Source: Streptomyces sp. M92 (GTDB lineage Bacteria > Actinomycetota > Actinomycetes > Streptomycetales > Streptomycetaceae). Taken from it: a stretch of DNA of 64,000 nt. Below, one piece after another: positions 1 to 8,793 of the stretch (position 1 is the first letter of the stretch; each line of letters opens with the position of its first letter). The notes under the pieces are model-generated. The model did not search any database. It saw only the letters and a list, made by a program, of their open reading frames with translations, and was not told the origin of the DNA. The translations under genes and the position numbers were made by a program. The stretch is taken from contig NZ_CP101137.1 of the NCBI RefSeq assembly GCF_028473745.1, positions 6,448,001 through 6,512,000 on the forward strand, read 5' to 3'.

Positions 1-114
1 CCGTTCCTGGTGCTGGGCGGCTGGGCGCTGTTGTCCTGCTCGGTGTTCTGGATCTGGCGGCACCGGCATCCCGGTGGCCGCGAGAAGCAGCCGGCCCACG
101 CCGCGGACTCCTGA
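1..114 (+). CDS. C-terminal fragment of a membrane protein (5' end outside window)
   Basis: The window opens inside a reading frame that ends with TGA at 112-114. The 37 visible residues begin with a strongly hydrophobic stretch (about residues 1-19, ending in WIWR), followed by a short basic, hydrophilic tail (RHRHPGGREKQ...). This is what the last transmembrane helix and cytoplasmic tail of an integral membrane protein look like. Nothing more specific can be said because the rest of the gene lies upstream. A gap of about 90 bases separates it from the next gene on the same strand. Confidence 0.5.
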   Translation, partial: PFLVLGGWALLSCSVFWIWRHRHPGGREKQPAHAADS

Positions 115-205
115 CCGCCGGTACGCGTCCCTCCAGGGCGTCTGTTCCGATCGGCGCCCCGCTGCGATCATGAGGCGGCAACGCCCGCCTTCGGTTGGAG
201 AGCAC

Positions 206-1408
206 ATGGCCCTGGACGTCGACGCGATCCGCGCGCAGATACCCGCCCTGAAGTCCGGCTCCGCCCGCTTCGACGCCCCGGGCGGCACCCAGACCCCCCA
301 GCCCGTCATCGACGCCGTCGCCGAGGCGCTGGCCCATCCGCTGGCCAACCGGGGCCGGACGACCGAGGGCGAGCTCAACGCGGACGGCATCGTCACCGAC
401 GCCCGCGGCGCCCTGGCCGACCTGCTGGGCGCCGACCCGCGGGGCGTCGTCTTCGGCCGTAGCGCCACCCAGCTCTCCTACGACCTGTCCCGGACGCTCG
501 CCAAGACGTGGGGGCCGGGCGACGAAGTGGTCGTCACCCGCCTCGACCACGACTCCAACATCCGGCCCTGGGTCCAGGCGGCCGAGGCGGCCGGCGCGAC
601 CGTGCGGTGGGCCGACTTCGACCCGGCCACCGGGGAACTGCTGCCCGAGCACATCGAGGCGGTGCTCTCCCCGCGCACCCGGCTGGTCGCGGCGACCGCC
701 GCGTCCAACCTGATCGGCACCGTGCCCGACATGGCGGCCGTCGCCCGCCTGGCGCACGGTGTCGGCGCGCTGCTGCACGTCGACGCGGTGCACTACGCCT
801 CGCACGCCCTGGTGGACCTGACGGTGCTCGGCGCGGACACGCTGGTGTGCTCGCCGTACAAGTTCCTCGGTCCGCACCTGGGAGTGCTGGCGGCCCGGCC
901 GGAGTTCCTGGAGACACTGCGGCCGGACAAGCTGCTGCCCTCCAGCGACGCCGTCCCCGAGCGCTTCGAGCTGGGCACGCTGCCGTACGAGCTGCTGGCG
1001 GGGGCCCGCGCCGCGGTGGACTTCCTCGCGGGTCTGGAGCCGGACGCGCGCGGCAGCCGCCGGGACCGTCTGGGGGCCTCGTTCGCCGCCCTGGAGACGC
1101 ACGAGGCGGCCCTGCGCGAGCGCATCGAGCGGGGACTGTCGGAGCTCGGCGGGATCACCGTGTACTCACGGGCCGCCCGGCGCACCCCGACCCTGCTGTT
1201 CACCGTGGCGGGCCTCAGCCCCGCCGAGGTGTACGGGCGGCTCGCCGAACGCCGGATCGACGCGCCCGCCGGCTCCTTCTACGCCCTGGAGGCCGCACGC
1301 CGGCTGGGACTGGGCGACGAGGGCGCCGTACGCGTGGGACTCGCGCCGTACACCGACGCCGGCGACGTGGACCGCCTCCTGACCGCGCTGGGCACCCTCG
1401 CCCGCTGA
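206..1408 (+). CDS. Cysteine desulfurase-like aminotransferase (class V, PLP)
   Basis: A 400-residue protein of the class V aminotransferase fold, closest in pattern to the cysteine desulfurase-like (TIGR01976-type) branch. The N-terminal segment has FDAPGGTQTP (about residues 22-31). The PLP Schiff-base lysine is K219 in the SPYKFLGPH motif, preceded by the conserved HVDAVHY segment (about 191-197). The ATG at 206 is preferred because GGAG stands 5 bases before it; an in-frame ATG at 74 has no such site and would add low-complexity Arg-rich sequence. No Fe-S assembly genes are nearby, so a housekeeping Suf/Isc role is not implied. The exact substrate is unknown; desulfurase, kynureninase-like or other PLP lyase activity are all possible. 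Confidence 0.8.
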   Translation: MALDVDAIRAQIPALKSGSARFDAPGGTQTPQPVIDAVAEALAHPLANRGRTTEGELNADGIVTDARGALADLLGADPRGVVFGRSATQLSYDLSRTLAKTWGPGDEVVVTRLDHDSNIRPWVQAAEAAGATVRWADFDPATGELLPEHIEAVLSPRTRLVAATAASNLIGTVPDMAAVARLAHGVGALLHVDAVHYASHALVDLTVLGADTLVCSPYKFLGPHLGVLAARPEFLETLRPDKLLPSSDAVPERFELGTLPYELLAGARAAVDFLAGLEPDARGSRRDRLGASFAALETHEAALRERIERGLSELGGITVYSRAARRTPTLLFTVAGLSPAEVYGRLAERRIDAPAGSFYALEAARRLGLGDEGAVRVGLAPYTDAGDVDRLLTALGTLAR

Positions 1409-1416
1409 CCCGAGGC

Positions 1417-3687
1417 TCACCCCAGGGGCACCGTCACCTCACCGGCGCCCTCCGCGCTCGCCCCGCCCGCGACCCGCACGGTGAACGGGCGGTCGGTGCC
1501 GGTCGCGGTGACCCGCAGGACGTCCCCGTCGCGCCGCACGCGGAAGGCCGCGGCCGGGGTGCCCAGCAGGTCGGGCACGGTGACCTCCGCCTCGTAGCCG
1601 GACCCGGCGGGCGGGTGGACCAGCAGGGTCGGGGCGTCCAGCCAGTCCCCGTCGGGGCGGCTGTCGTCCGCGGCCAGCGGGAGCACGGCGCCCTCACGGA
1701 CGTACAGCGGCAGGCTGTCGTAGCCGTGCCGTTCGGTGCGCCAGAGGGGGCCGGTGACGCGCTCACCGGTCAGGAGGTGGGTCCAGGTGCCCTCGGGGAG
1801 GTACACCTCGACCTCGCCGTCCTCGGTGAAGACCGGGGCGACCAGCAGGTCGGGGCCGAGCATGTACTGGCGGTCCAGCGTCCGGCAGCCCGGGTCGTGC
1901 GGGTACTCCAGGAGCATCGGCCGCATCATCGGCACGCCGGTGCGGTGGGCCTCGGCGGCGGCGCCGTACAGGTAGGGCATCAGGCGGTGCTTGAGGTGCG
2001 TGAAGCTCCGGGCGACGTCGACCGCCTCCTCGCCGAACTCCCACGGCACCCGGTAGGACGAGGAGCCGTGCAGGCGGCTGTGCGAGGAGAGCAGGCCGAA
2101 GGCCAGCCAGCGCTTGAAGACCGCCTCGTCGGGGGTGCCCTCGAAGCCGCCGATGTCGTGGCTCCAGAAGCCGAAGCCGCTCAGCGACAGGGACAGGCCG
2201 CCCCTGAGCGACTCGGCCATCGCCTCGAAGGACGACCAGCAGTCGCCGCCCCAGTGGACGGGGTACTGCTGGCCGCCCGCGGTCGCGGAGCGGGCGAAGA
2301 GGACGGCCTCGCCCTGTCCGCGTTCCTTCTCGAGGAGTTCGAAGACGGTGCGGTTGAAGAGGTGGGTGTAGTAGTTGTGCATCCGCTCCGGGTCGGAGCC
2401 GTCGTGCCAGACGACGTCGGTGGGGACGCGCTCGCCGAAGTCGGTCTTGAAGCAGTCCACGCCCTGGTCGAGCAGCGGCCTGAGCTTCGCGGCGTACCAG
2501 TCGCGGGCGGCAGGGCTGGTGAAGTCGACCAGGCCCATGCCGGCCTGCCACAGGTCCCACTGCCAGACGTCGCCGTCCGGCCGGCGCACCAGGTGCCCGA
2601 GGGCGGCGGCCTCGTCGAAGAGCGGGGACTTCTGGGCGATGTAGGGGTTGATCCAGGCGCTGATCCTGAGGCCCTTGGCCTTGAGCCGGGCGAGCATGCC
2701 GTCCGGGTCGGGGAAGACGTCCGGGTCCCACTGGAAGTCGCACCACTGGTACTCGCGCATCCAGAAGCAGTCGAAGTGGAAGACGGTCAGCGGGATGCCG
2801 CGCTCGGCCATGCCGTCGACGAACGACGTGACGGTGTGCTCGTCGTAGGAGGTGGTGAAGGACGTGGTGAGCCAGAGCCCGAAGGACCAGACGGGCGGCA
2901 GGGCGGGGCGGCCGGTGAGGGCGGTGTAGCGGGTGAGCACGTCCTTGGGGGTGGGGCCGGCGACGACGTAGTACTCCAGCGTCTGGTCCTCGACGCTGAA
3001 CTGCACCTGGCCGACGGACTCCGAGCCGACCTCGAAGGAGACGGCTCCCGGGTGGTTGACGAAGACGCCGTAGCCGCGTGAGGAGAGGTAGAACGGGATG
3101 TTCTTGTAGGCCTGCTCGCTGCTGGTGCCGCCGTCGGCCTGCCACATGTCGACGACCTGGCCGTTCTTGACGAACGGGGTGAAGCGCTCGCCGAGACCGT
3201 AGACCTGCTCGCCGACGCCGAGGGAGAGGCGGCCCAGCATGTGGTGGGCGCCGTCGCCGGTGGTGGCGAACGCGGTGCTCTTGGCGTTCGCGCGGGTCAG
3301 TTCGCGTCCGTCCGCGTCGTGGAAGGTGAGGCCCCAGGGGCCCTCGCGGTCCAGGCGGAGGGTCAGCGGGCCGCTGGTCAGCTCGGTGACGGTGCCGTCC
3401 TGGCGGACCGTGCCGGCGCCGTCCGCGTCGGCCGCGAGGGCGAAGTCGGGTCCGGGCCGGCGCTTGCCGGCGTGGTGGGTGACCCGGACGCCGATGACGC
3501 CCTCGGCGGGAGAGAAGCATTCGACCGTGAGGAGCGGCGCGTTGAGGGTGTCGCCCCTGCGCGTCACCTTCTTCACGGCGGCATGGGCGGTGAAGCGCTT
3601 CGATTCGGGGCGCACGTCGCGCACTTCGGTGGCGTACGAGATCTGCACGCCCTCGCGGATGAGCCAGAAGCCGTCGGTGAACTTCAT
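1417..3687 (-). CDS. GH31 alpha-xylosidase (YicI type)
   Basis: A 756-residue glycoside hydrolase family 31 enzyme. The catalytic nucleophile is D416 in KTDFGERVPTD and the acid/base is D482 in WGGDCWSSFE. Both fall at exactly the residue numbers reported for E. coli YicI (D416, D482), so this is very probably an alpha-xylosidase that trims non-reducing alpha-xylose from isoprimeverose or xyloglucan fragments. There is no signal peptide, so it should act in the cytoplasm after uptake. The ATG at 3687 follows a GAGGAAG ribosome site; a longer in-frame start would add unrelated sequence. It is transcribed divergently from the ABC transporter genes at 3971-7056, with a 283-base shared regulatory region, and with the GH1 enzyme at 7088 it forms a glycan-uptake locus. 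Confidence 0.9.
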   Translation of the reverse strand: MKFTDGFWLIREGVQISYATEVRDVRPESKRFTAHAAVKKVTRRGDTLNAPLLTVECFSPAEGVIGVRVTHHAGKRRPGPDFALAADADGAGTVRQDGTVTELTSGPLTLRLDREGPWGLTFHDADGRELTRANAKSTAFATTGDGAHHMLGRLSLGVGEQVYGLGERFTPFVKNGQVVDMWQADGGTSSEQAYKNIPFYLSSRGYGVFVNHPGAVSFEVGSESVGQVQFSVEDQTLEYYVVAGPTPKDVLTRYTALTGRPALPPVWSFGLWLTTSFTTSYDEHTVTSFVDGMAERGIPLTVFHFDCFWMREYQWCDFQWDPDVFPDPDGMLARLKAKGLRISAWINPYIAQKSPLFDEAAALGHLVRRPDGDVWQWDLWQAGMGLVDFTSPAARDWYAAKLRPLLDQGVDCFKTDFGERVPTDVVWHDGSDPERMHNYYTHLFNRTVFELLEKERGQGEAVLFARSATAGGQQYPVHWGGDCWSSFEAMAESLRGGLSLSLSGFGFWSHDIGGFEGTPDEAVFKRWLAFGLLSSHSRLHGSSSYRVPWEFGEEAVDVARSFTHLKHRLMPYLYGAAAEAHRTGVPMMRPMLLEYPHDPGCRTLDRQYMLGPDLLVAPVFTEDGEVEVYLPEGTWTHLLTGERVTGPLWRTERHGYDSLPLYVREGAVLPLAADDSRPDGDWLDAPTLLVHPPAGSGYEAEVTVPDLLGTPAAAFRVRRDGDVLRVTATGTDRPFTVRVAGGASAEGAGEVTVPLG

Positions 3688-3970
3688 GATCTTCCTCGGA
3701 TGGGACGGGAGCTGTCGGATGGGCGAACGGGGACCGTCCCGCAGCGTTTTGATCGTACACACAACAAATCCGGCCGCCGAGGGGCCGCGCCGAAGTTCAC
3801 CGCGATGACCAGGCATGATCACCGAAAAGAACAATCTCTTCACGCCACGGAACGAAGAGACCGGGGCCACTTTCCTCTAGCGCGGCAGCACTCTCGTGAC
3901 GTATTAGTCATCACACCAAACAAAACGGTCCGGCGACGAAGCCGGACGGTACGACAGCAAGGGCCGCACC
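3688..3970. promoter_or_regulatory. Divergent control region between GH31 and ABC operon
   Basis: This AT-richer region separates the alpha-xylosidase from the solute-binding protein gene. It holds two A/C-rich tracts, CACACAACAAA (3758-3768) and CACACCAAACAAAAC (3912-3926). These resemble the CACAAATAAACAAA tract at the start of the ROK-linked MFS gene (10139 onward). It also has an inverted repeat TCTCTTC...GAAGAGA (3835-3841 and 3854-3860, 12-base spacer) and a perfect GTCCGGC-gacgaa-GCCGGAC hairpin (3928-3947). The hairpin lies just before the AAGGG ribosome site of the binding-protein gene. ROK binding here is inferred only from these similarities. Confidence 0.4.
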
Positions 3971-5257
3971 ATGTCGAAGCGCTTCACCTCGCTCGCCTTG
4001 ACAGCACACCCTCCTGCCGCCGGGCAACCCGGGCGAGGACGCTCACGCCGAGTCGTCGCCCCCGTCGCCGCCGTCTGTGTCCTGGTCGCCGGGGCCGCGC
4101 TCACCGGCTGCGGACAGCAGCGGGACCCCGACGTGTACACCGTGCTGAACTCCTCGACCGACGAGTCCTACCACCGCTGGGACGCGGAGGCGATGGCCCG
4201 GTGCGGCGAGCGGCTGGGCATCACCATCGAGCAGCAGAGCGTCCCGGCCTCGCAGGTGATGACGAAGGCGCTGCGCATGGCCTCGTCCAAGTCGCTGCCC
4301 GACATCGTGCAGTTCGACGCGTCCGAGATGCCGACCTTCGCCGACGCGGGCGGCCTGACCGACCTGCGGTCCCTCGGGCTGAGCACCGAGGACGTCCCCC
4401 AGGGCATCGTCGACTTCGGTTCGTATGAGGGGACGTACTACGGCGCCGCCCGGTCGGTGAACACGCTGGCGCTCTTCTACAACAAGGACGTGCTCGACGA
4501 GGCCGGCGTCGAGGTTCCCACCACCTGGGCGGAACTGCGGGAGACCGCGAAGGAGCTGACCCAGGGCAAGCGGTACGGCCTGGCGCTGAGCGCGGGCGGC
4601 GCGGAGGACGGCGTCTTCCAGTTCCTGCCGTTCATGTGGTCCAACGGCGGTGACGAGACCGATCTGGACGGTCCACGGGTCGTGGAGGCGCTGGACTACT
4701 GGAAGGGCCTGCTCGGGGACGGCTCGCTGTCGAAGTCGACGGTCAACTGGACGCAGGCCGACGTCAACGACCAGTTCATGGCCGGCAACGCGGCGATGAT
4801 GATCAACGGTCCGTGGCAGGTGGAGACCCTCAACAGCGACAAGTCCCTGCACTGGGGCATCGCGCCGATCCCGGTGCCCGAGGCCGGCGCGGACTCGGTC
4901 GGTCCACTGGGCGGTGCCGTGCTCACCGTGCCGGACACCGGTGACGAGGCACGGGAGAAGACCGCCGGGAAGATCGTCGCGTGTCTGTCGAGCGAGCAGG
5001 AGCAGCTGACGTACGCGCTCAACAGCTGGATGGTCCCGGCCAACGCCGAGGCCGCCGCGGTCTGGCGCGAGAAGGTGCCGGAGCTGGACTCCCTCGCCGA
5101 CCAGGTGGCCGTCGCCCGGTCCCGGACGGCGAAGCTCGGCGCCGGCTGGTCGAGCGTGTCGCTCGCCCTGCAGAGCGCCTTCCAGTCCGCCCTGACCGGC
5201 CAGTCCAGTGAGACCGCCCTGAAGCGCGCCCAGCAGCGGGCCACGAGCGGGAACTGA
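3971..5257 (+). CDS. Sugar ABC transporter solute-binding lipoprotein
   Basis: A 428-residue family 1 extracellular solute-binding protein. An Arg-rich N-region (about residues 20-29) is followed by a hydrophobic segment and the lipobox LTGC. C47 would be the lipidated cysteine, so the protein should be tethered outside the membrane. Family features include the YYGAARSVNTLALFYNKD segment and the later MMINGPWQVETL motif. The start ATG at 3971 follows AAGGG. It is the first gene of an operon with two permeases (gaps of 11 and 6 bases) and a beta-glucosidase. No ATPase gene is present; streptomycetes commonly energise such systems with the shared ATPase MsiK. The linked alpha-xylosidase and beta-glucosidase suggest an oligosaccharide ligand. 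Confidence 0.9.
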   Translation: MSKRFTSLALTAHPPAAGQPGRGRSRRVVAPVAAVCVLVAGAALTGCGQQRDPDVYTVLNSSTDESYHRWDAEAMARCGERLGITIEQQSVPASQVMTKALRMASSKSLPDIVQFDASEMPTFADAGGLTDLRSLGLSTEDVPQGIVDFGSYEGTYYGAARSVNTLALFYNKDVLDEAGVEVPTTWAELRETAKELTQGKRYGLALSAGGAEDGVFQFLPFMWSNGGDETDLDGPRVVEALDYWKGLLGDGSLSKSTVNWTQADVNDQFMAGNAAMMINGPWQVETLNSDKSLHWGIAPIPVPEAGADSVGPLGGAVLTVPDTGDEAREKTAGKIVACLSSEQEQLTYALNSWMVPANAEAAAVWREKVPELDSLADQVAVARSRTAKLGAGWSSVSLALQSAFQSALTGQSSETALKRAQQRATSGN

Positions 5258-5268
5258 GGTACGCGCCC

Positions 5269-6222
5269 ATGACCACGTCCACCGTCACCGCACAGACGCC
5301 CGCGAAGACCCCCGAGCCGGCCGCCGCTCCCGACCCCGCCCGGATCGCGCGCCGGCGCCGGCTCGCCCAGTGGGGGTTCGTCGCCCCCGCCGTCGTCTTC
5401 ATGCTGCTCTTCTTCGGCTACCCGCTCGTCCGCAACGTCGTGATGAGCTTCCAGCACTACACGCCGAAGACCTTCTTCACCGGTGAGGCCCCCTTCAACG
5501 GCACCGACAACTGGTCGAACGTCTTCCACGACGCGCTCTTCGGCAAGGCGCTGTGGCACACGCTCGTCTTCACCGCCGGCTCGCTGCTCGGGCAGTTCTG
5601 CATCGGCATGGCACTGGCGGTCTTCTTCAGCCGCCGGTTCCCGCTGAACGGGGTGCTGCGCTCGCTGATCCTGCTGCCCTGGCTGGTGCCCATGGTGGTG
5701 TCCGGCATCGTGTGGCGACGCATCCTCGACCAGGACACCGGGGTCCTCAACTCCTTCCTGGACACCATCGGCATCGGCGGTCACACACCCTGGCTGACCA
5801 GCCCCGGGATGGCGCTGCTCTCGGTCATCCTGGTCAACATCTGGATCGGCATCCCGTTCAACATGGTCATCCTGTACGGCGGTCTCCAGGAGATCCCGAA
5901 GGAACTGCACGAGGCGGCCGCGCTGGACGGCGCCTCGGCGTGGCGGACCTTCCGGTCGGTCACCCTGCCGGTGCTCAAGCCGGTCATCACGGTGGTGCTC
6001 GTGCTCGGGTTCATGTCGACCGTGAAAATCCTCGACCTGATCCTCGCCCTCACCGACGGCGGCCCGGCCGACGCGACCCAGACGCTGGGCACACTCACCT
6101 ACCAGAACTCCTTCGTCCAGCTGGACTTCGGCGCGGGCGCCGTGGTCGGCAACGTGCTCATCCTGATCTCCGCGGTGTTCGCGGTGTTCTACCTGCGGGC
6201 CAACCGCACCGAGGGGAAGTGA
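5269..6222 (+). CDS. Sugar ABC transporter permease, MalF-like
   Basis: A 317-residue inner-membrane permease with about six predicted transmembrane segments. An N-terminal cytoplasmic tail of roughly 40 residues ends in RIARRRRLAQW. The cytoplasmic EAA loop, EAAALDGASAWRTF, lies about two thirds along and is the ATPase contact of binding-protein-dependent importers. It is the second gene of the operon, 11 bases after the binding protein and 6 before the partner permease. By order and N-terminal form it is the MalF/UgpA-like subunit. Confidence 0.92.
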   Translation: MTTSTVTAQTPAKTPEPAAAPDPARIARRRRLAQWGFVAPAVVFMLLFFGYPLVRNVVMSFQHYTPKTFFTGEAPFNGTDNWSNVFHDALFGKALWHTLVFTAGSLLGQFCIGMALAVFFSRRFPLNGVLRSLILLPWLVPMVVSGIVWRRILDQDTGVLNSFLDTIGIGGHTPWLTSPGMALLSVILVNIWIGIPFNMVILYGGLQEIPKELHEAAALDGASAWRTFRSVTLPVLKPVITVVLVLGFMSTVKILDLILALTDGGPADATQTLGTLTYQNSFVQLDFGAGAVVGNVLILISAVFAVFYLRANRTEGK

Positions 6223-6228
6223 CCGACG

Positions 6229-7056
6229 ATGGCCACCCACACGCCCACCGCGTCCCGGCGCCGCTGGGGCTCCACCGTCGCCGGTGTGCTCGTCCTCGCG
6301 GTGATGCTGTTCCCGCTGTACTGGATGCTCAACACCGCGCTCCAGCCGGAGTCGGGGCTGCTGAAGGTCGATCCGGTGCCGGGGAGCCTGGACCTGTCCG
6401 GCTTCTCGAAGGCCGTCAGCGACCAGGGCGGGCACCTGCTGACGTCGCTCGCGGTGTCGCTCGGCGCGGTCGCCATCTGCCTGCTGATCTCGGCACCGGC
6501 GGCGTACGGGCTGGCGCGGTTCGGGCTGCGGGGCTCGCGCACCATCGTGTTCGGCACGCTGATCACCCAGATGGTGCCGGGCATCGTCATCGCCAACGCG
6601 CTCTACAACTCGTACGTCGACCTCGGTCTGGTCAACTCCTACTTCGGTCTGATGCTGGCTGACGCCTCGCTGGGCATCCCGTTCTCGATCGTGCTGATGC
6701 GCTCGTTCATGGTGTCGATCCCCGGCGAGGTGATCGAGGCGGCGCAGATCGACGGTGCCGGGCCGGTGCGGACGTTCGTGCGGGTGGTGCTGCCGATGAG
6801 CCGCAACTCGCTGATCACGTCGGGGCTGTTCGCGTTCCTGTTCTCGTGGAGCGACTTCATGTTCGCGCTCACCTTGAACACGACCGACGAGGTCAAGCCC
6901 ATCACCCTGGGCATCTACCAGTACATCGGCGCGCACGTCGGCGACTGGGGCTCGGTGATGGCCGCCTCCGTGCTCTCCGCGGTGCCGGCGGCGATCCTGC
7001 TCGTCCTGGCCCAGAAGTACATCGCCGCCGGGATCACCGGCGGTTCCGTCAAGTGA
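6229..7056 (+). CDS. Sugar ABC transporter permease, MalG-like
   Basis: A 275-residue permease of the MalG/UgpE type. It opens with one hydrophobic segment and a short loop ALQPESGLL (typical NT.L-P region), followed by five further membrane helices. The EAA loop is EAAQIDGAGPVRTF. It pairs with the permease directly upstream to form the membrane channel. The gene starts only 6 bases after the previous stop, so the two are almost certainly co-translated. A 31-base gap leads to the beta-glucosidase gene. Confidence 0.92.
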   Translation: MATHTPTASRRRWGSTVAGVLVLAVMLFPLYWMLNTALQPESGLLKVDPVPGSLDLSGFSKAVSDQGGHLLTSLAVSLGAVAICLLISAPAAYGLARFGLRGSRTIVFGTLITQMVPGIVIANALYNSYVDLGLVNSYFGLMLADASLGIPFSIVLMRSFMVSIPGEVIEAAQIDGAGPVRTFVRVVLPMSRNSLITSGLFAFLFSWSDFMFALTLNTTDEVKPITLGIYQYIGAHVGDWGSVMAASVLSAVPAAILLVLAQKYIAAGITGGSVK

Positions 7057-7087
7057 CCACCCCCGAACAGGAGATGAGCAGCACAGC

Positions 7088-8470
7088 ATGAGCGAGTACC
7101 CCGGCCTCCCGCCCGGTTTCGTCTTCGGCGCCGCGACCGCCTCGTACCAGATCGAGGGGGCGGCCCGCCAGGACGGTCGCGGCCCGTCGATCTGGGACAC
7201 CTACAGCCACACGCCCGGCCTGGTCGTGAACGGCGACACCGGCGACGTGGCCTGCGACCACTACCACCGCTACCGCGGGGACGTGGCGCTGCTGCGCGAC
7301 CTGGGCGTGGACTCCTACCGCTTCTCGATCGCCTGGCCGCGCGTCGTGCCGGACGGATCGGGCGCGGTGAACCCGAAGGGTCTGGACTTCTACTCCCGCC
7401 TGGTCGACGAACTGCTCGCGGCGGGCATCGAGCCGGCCGCCACCCTGTACCACTGGGACCTGCCGCAGGCCCTGGAGGACCGGGGCGGCTGGCGGGTGCG
7501 GGAGACGGCGGAGCGGTTCGCCGAGTACACGGCCGTGGTCGCGGAGCGCCTGGGCGACCGGGTGCCGCGCTGGATCACCCTCAACGAGCCGTGGTGCAGC
7601 GCCTTCCTCGGCTACTCGGTGGGCCGGCACGCGCCGGGCGCCAAGGAGGGCCGGCCCGCCCTGGCAGCCGCCCACCACCTGCTGGTCGGGCACGGTCTGG
7701 CGGTGACGGCGCTGCGGGCGGCCGGGGTGCGCGAGGCCGGCATCACGCTCAACCTGGACCGCAACCTGCCGGCCACCGACTCCCCCGCCGACCTGGGGGC
7801 CGTGGTCCGCGCCGACACGCAGCACAACCTGGTGTGGACCGAGCCGATCCTCGCGGGCCGGTACCCGGCCACCGAGGAGGAGACCTGGGGCGAGCTGATC
7901 ACCGGCGCGGACTTCCGCCGCGACGGCGACCTGGAGCTGATCTCGCAGCCCCTGGACTTCCTCGGCGTCAACTACTATCGGCCGATCGTGGTCGCCGACG
8001 CCCCGCACCGCGAGAGCGACCCGGCGCGGCGGGTGGCGACGGACAACCGCTACGAGGAGGTACGACTGCCCGGCGTCCGCGAGACGGCGATGGGCTGGCC
8101 GGTCGTCCCCGACAGCTTCACCGAACTGCTGGTGCGGCTGAAGAAGCAGTACGGGGACGCGCTGCCGCCCGTCCACATCACGGAGAACGGCTCGGCCGAG
8201 GACGACGCCCCCACCGCCGACGGCACGGTCCACGACGCCGACCGCGTCGCCTACCTGCGCGATCACCTCACTGCCCTGCGGGCGGCGATCGACGCGGGCG
8301 TGGACGTGCGCGGGTACTACGTGTGGTCGCTGCTGGACAACTTCGAGTGGGCGTACGGCTACGACAAGCGCTTCGGCATCGTCCGCGTCGACTACGAGAC
8401 GCAGGAGCGCACGCCGAAGGACAGCTACCGCTGGTACCGGGAGATGATCGCCGCGAACCGCCGGGGGTGA
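7088..8470 (+). CDS. GH1 beta-glucosidase
   Basis: A 460-residue glycoside hydrolase family 1 enzyme, the family's usual length. The N-terminal signature FVFGAATASYQIEGA is present. The acid/base is E167 in TLNEPW and the nucleophile is E366 in HITENGS. A late YYVWSLLDNFEWAYGY motif forms the aglycone-side wall. It lacks a signal peptide and so is cytoplasmic, cleaving beta-glucosides imported by the ABC system encoded just upstream (31-base gap). Together with the divergent alpha-xylosidase it could alternately remove xylose and glucose from xyloglucan oligosaccharides. That joint pathway is inference from gene order. Confidence 0.93.
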   Translation: MSEYPGLPPGFVFGAATASYQIEGAARQDGRGPSIWDTYSHTPGLVVNGDTGDVACDHYHRYRGDVALLRDLGVDSYRFSIAWPRVVPDGSGAVNPKGLDFYSRLVDELLAAGIEPAATLYHWDLPQALEDRGGWRVRETAERFAEYTAVVAERLGDRVPRWITLNEPWCSAFLGYSVGRHAPGAKEGRPALAAAHHLLVGHGLAVTALRAAGVREAGITLNLDRNLPATDSPADLGAVVRADTQHNLVWTEPILAGRYPATEEETWGELITGADFRRDGDLELISQPLDFLGVNYYRPIVVADAPHRESDPARRVATDNRYEEVRLPGVRETAMGWPVVPDSFTELLVRLKKQYGDALPPVHITENGSAEDDAPTADGTVHDADRVAYLRDHLTALRAAIDAGVDVRGYYVWSLLDNFEWAYGYDKRFGIVRVDYETQERTPKDSYRWYREMIAANRRG

Positions 8471-8477
8471 CGCCGCG

Positions 8478-8512
8478 ACGCGGGGGGCCACTTCCGGCCG
8501 CGGCCCCCGCGT
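8478..8512 (+). terminator. Rho-independent-like hairpin after GH1
   Basis: The arms ACGCGGGGGGCC and GGCCCCCGCGT pair almost perfectly (one extra G in the left arm) around a 12-base loop, starting 7 bases after the GH1 stop. There is no U-tract, as is common for streptomycete hairpin terminators. It would end the ABC-GH1 transcript. Confidence 0.6.
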
Positions 8513-8617
8513 CTGCCACCGCCGGCCTGGACAGCCCGCGCCCCGCTCGGCGTATGCCGCCGAGGGGGGCGGGGGCGTGCGCCGCGACCTCCGCGTCAGC
8601 GACCCTCGGCCCGGCCG

Positions 8618-8740
8618 GCCGCCGTCCCGCCCGGCATCCCCGCCCCAGATCGGCCAGCACCTCACGGACCGTCGCCCCGGCCGACCCCCGCGAACCACCC
8701 CGGGTGACGCGAAGGCGCGAAGGCCGCCCAGCCGCGCACC
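8618..8740 (-). pseudogene. Decayed duplicate of the ROK gene 3' end
   Basis: On the minus strand this stretch encodes AGATVREVLAD preceded by RLR. That mirrors AAGTIVREVLAD and the preceding RLR at the C-terminus of the intact ROK regulator (8794-10035). At DNA level, 8618-8637 matches 8797-8816 with about two differences, and 8651-8683 matches 8829-8861 closely. The offset is therefore about 178-179 bases. After VREVLAD a one-base indel shifts the frame and the stop is lost. This looks like a partial tandem duplication, or a paralogue remnant, now decaying. The rest of the 8471-8793 gap shows only the terminator hairpin and no gene. Confidence 0.55.
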
Positions 8741-8793
8741 CGCCTCAGCCCCCCTCAGCCCGCATCGTCCCTGCCGGTCCCCCGTCGGCCCCG

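Noticed and set aside
508..3081. Long plus-strand open frame rich in Gly, Arg and Ala across the GH31 gene
   Set aside because: It is the other-strand shadow of a well-supported GH31 gene with catalytic motifs. High GC content keeps such frames open, and the protein has no domain.
4696..7200. Minus-strand open frame of 834 codons opposite the ABC genes
   Set aside because: It is antisense to three genes with clear families. Composition is His/Gln/Arg-rich as expected from complementing GC3 codons.
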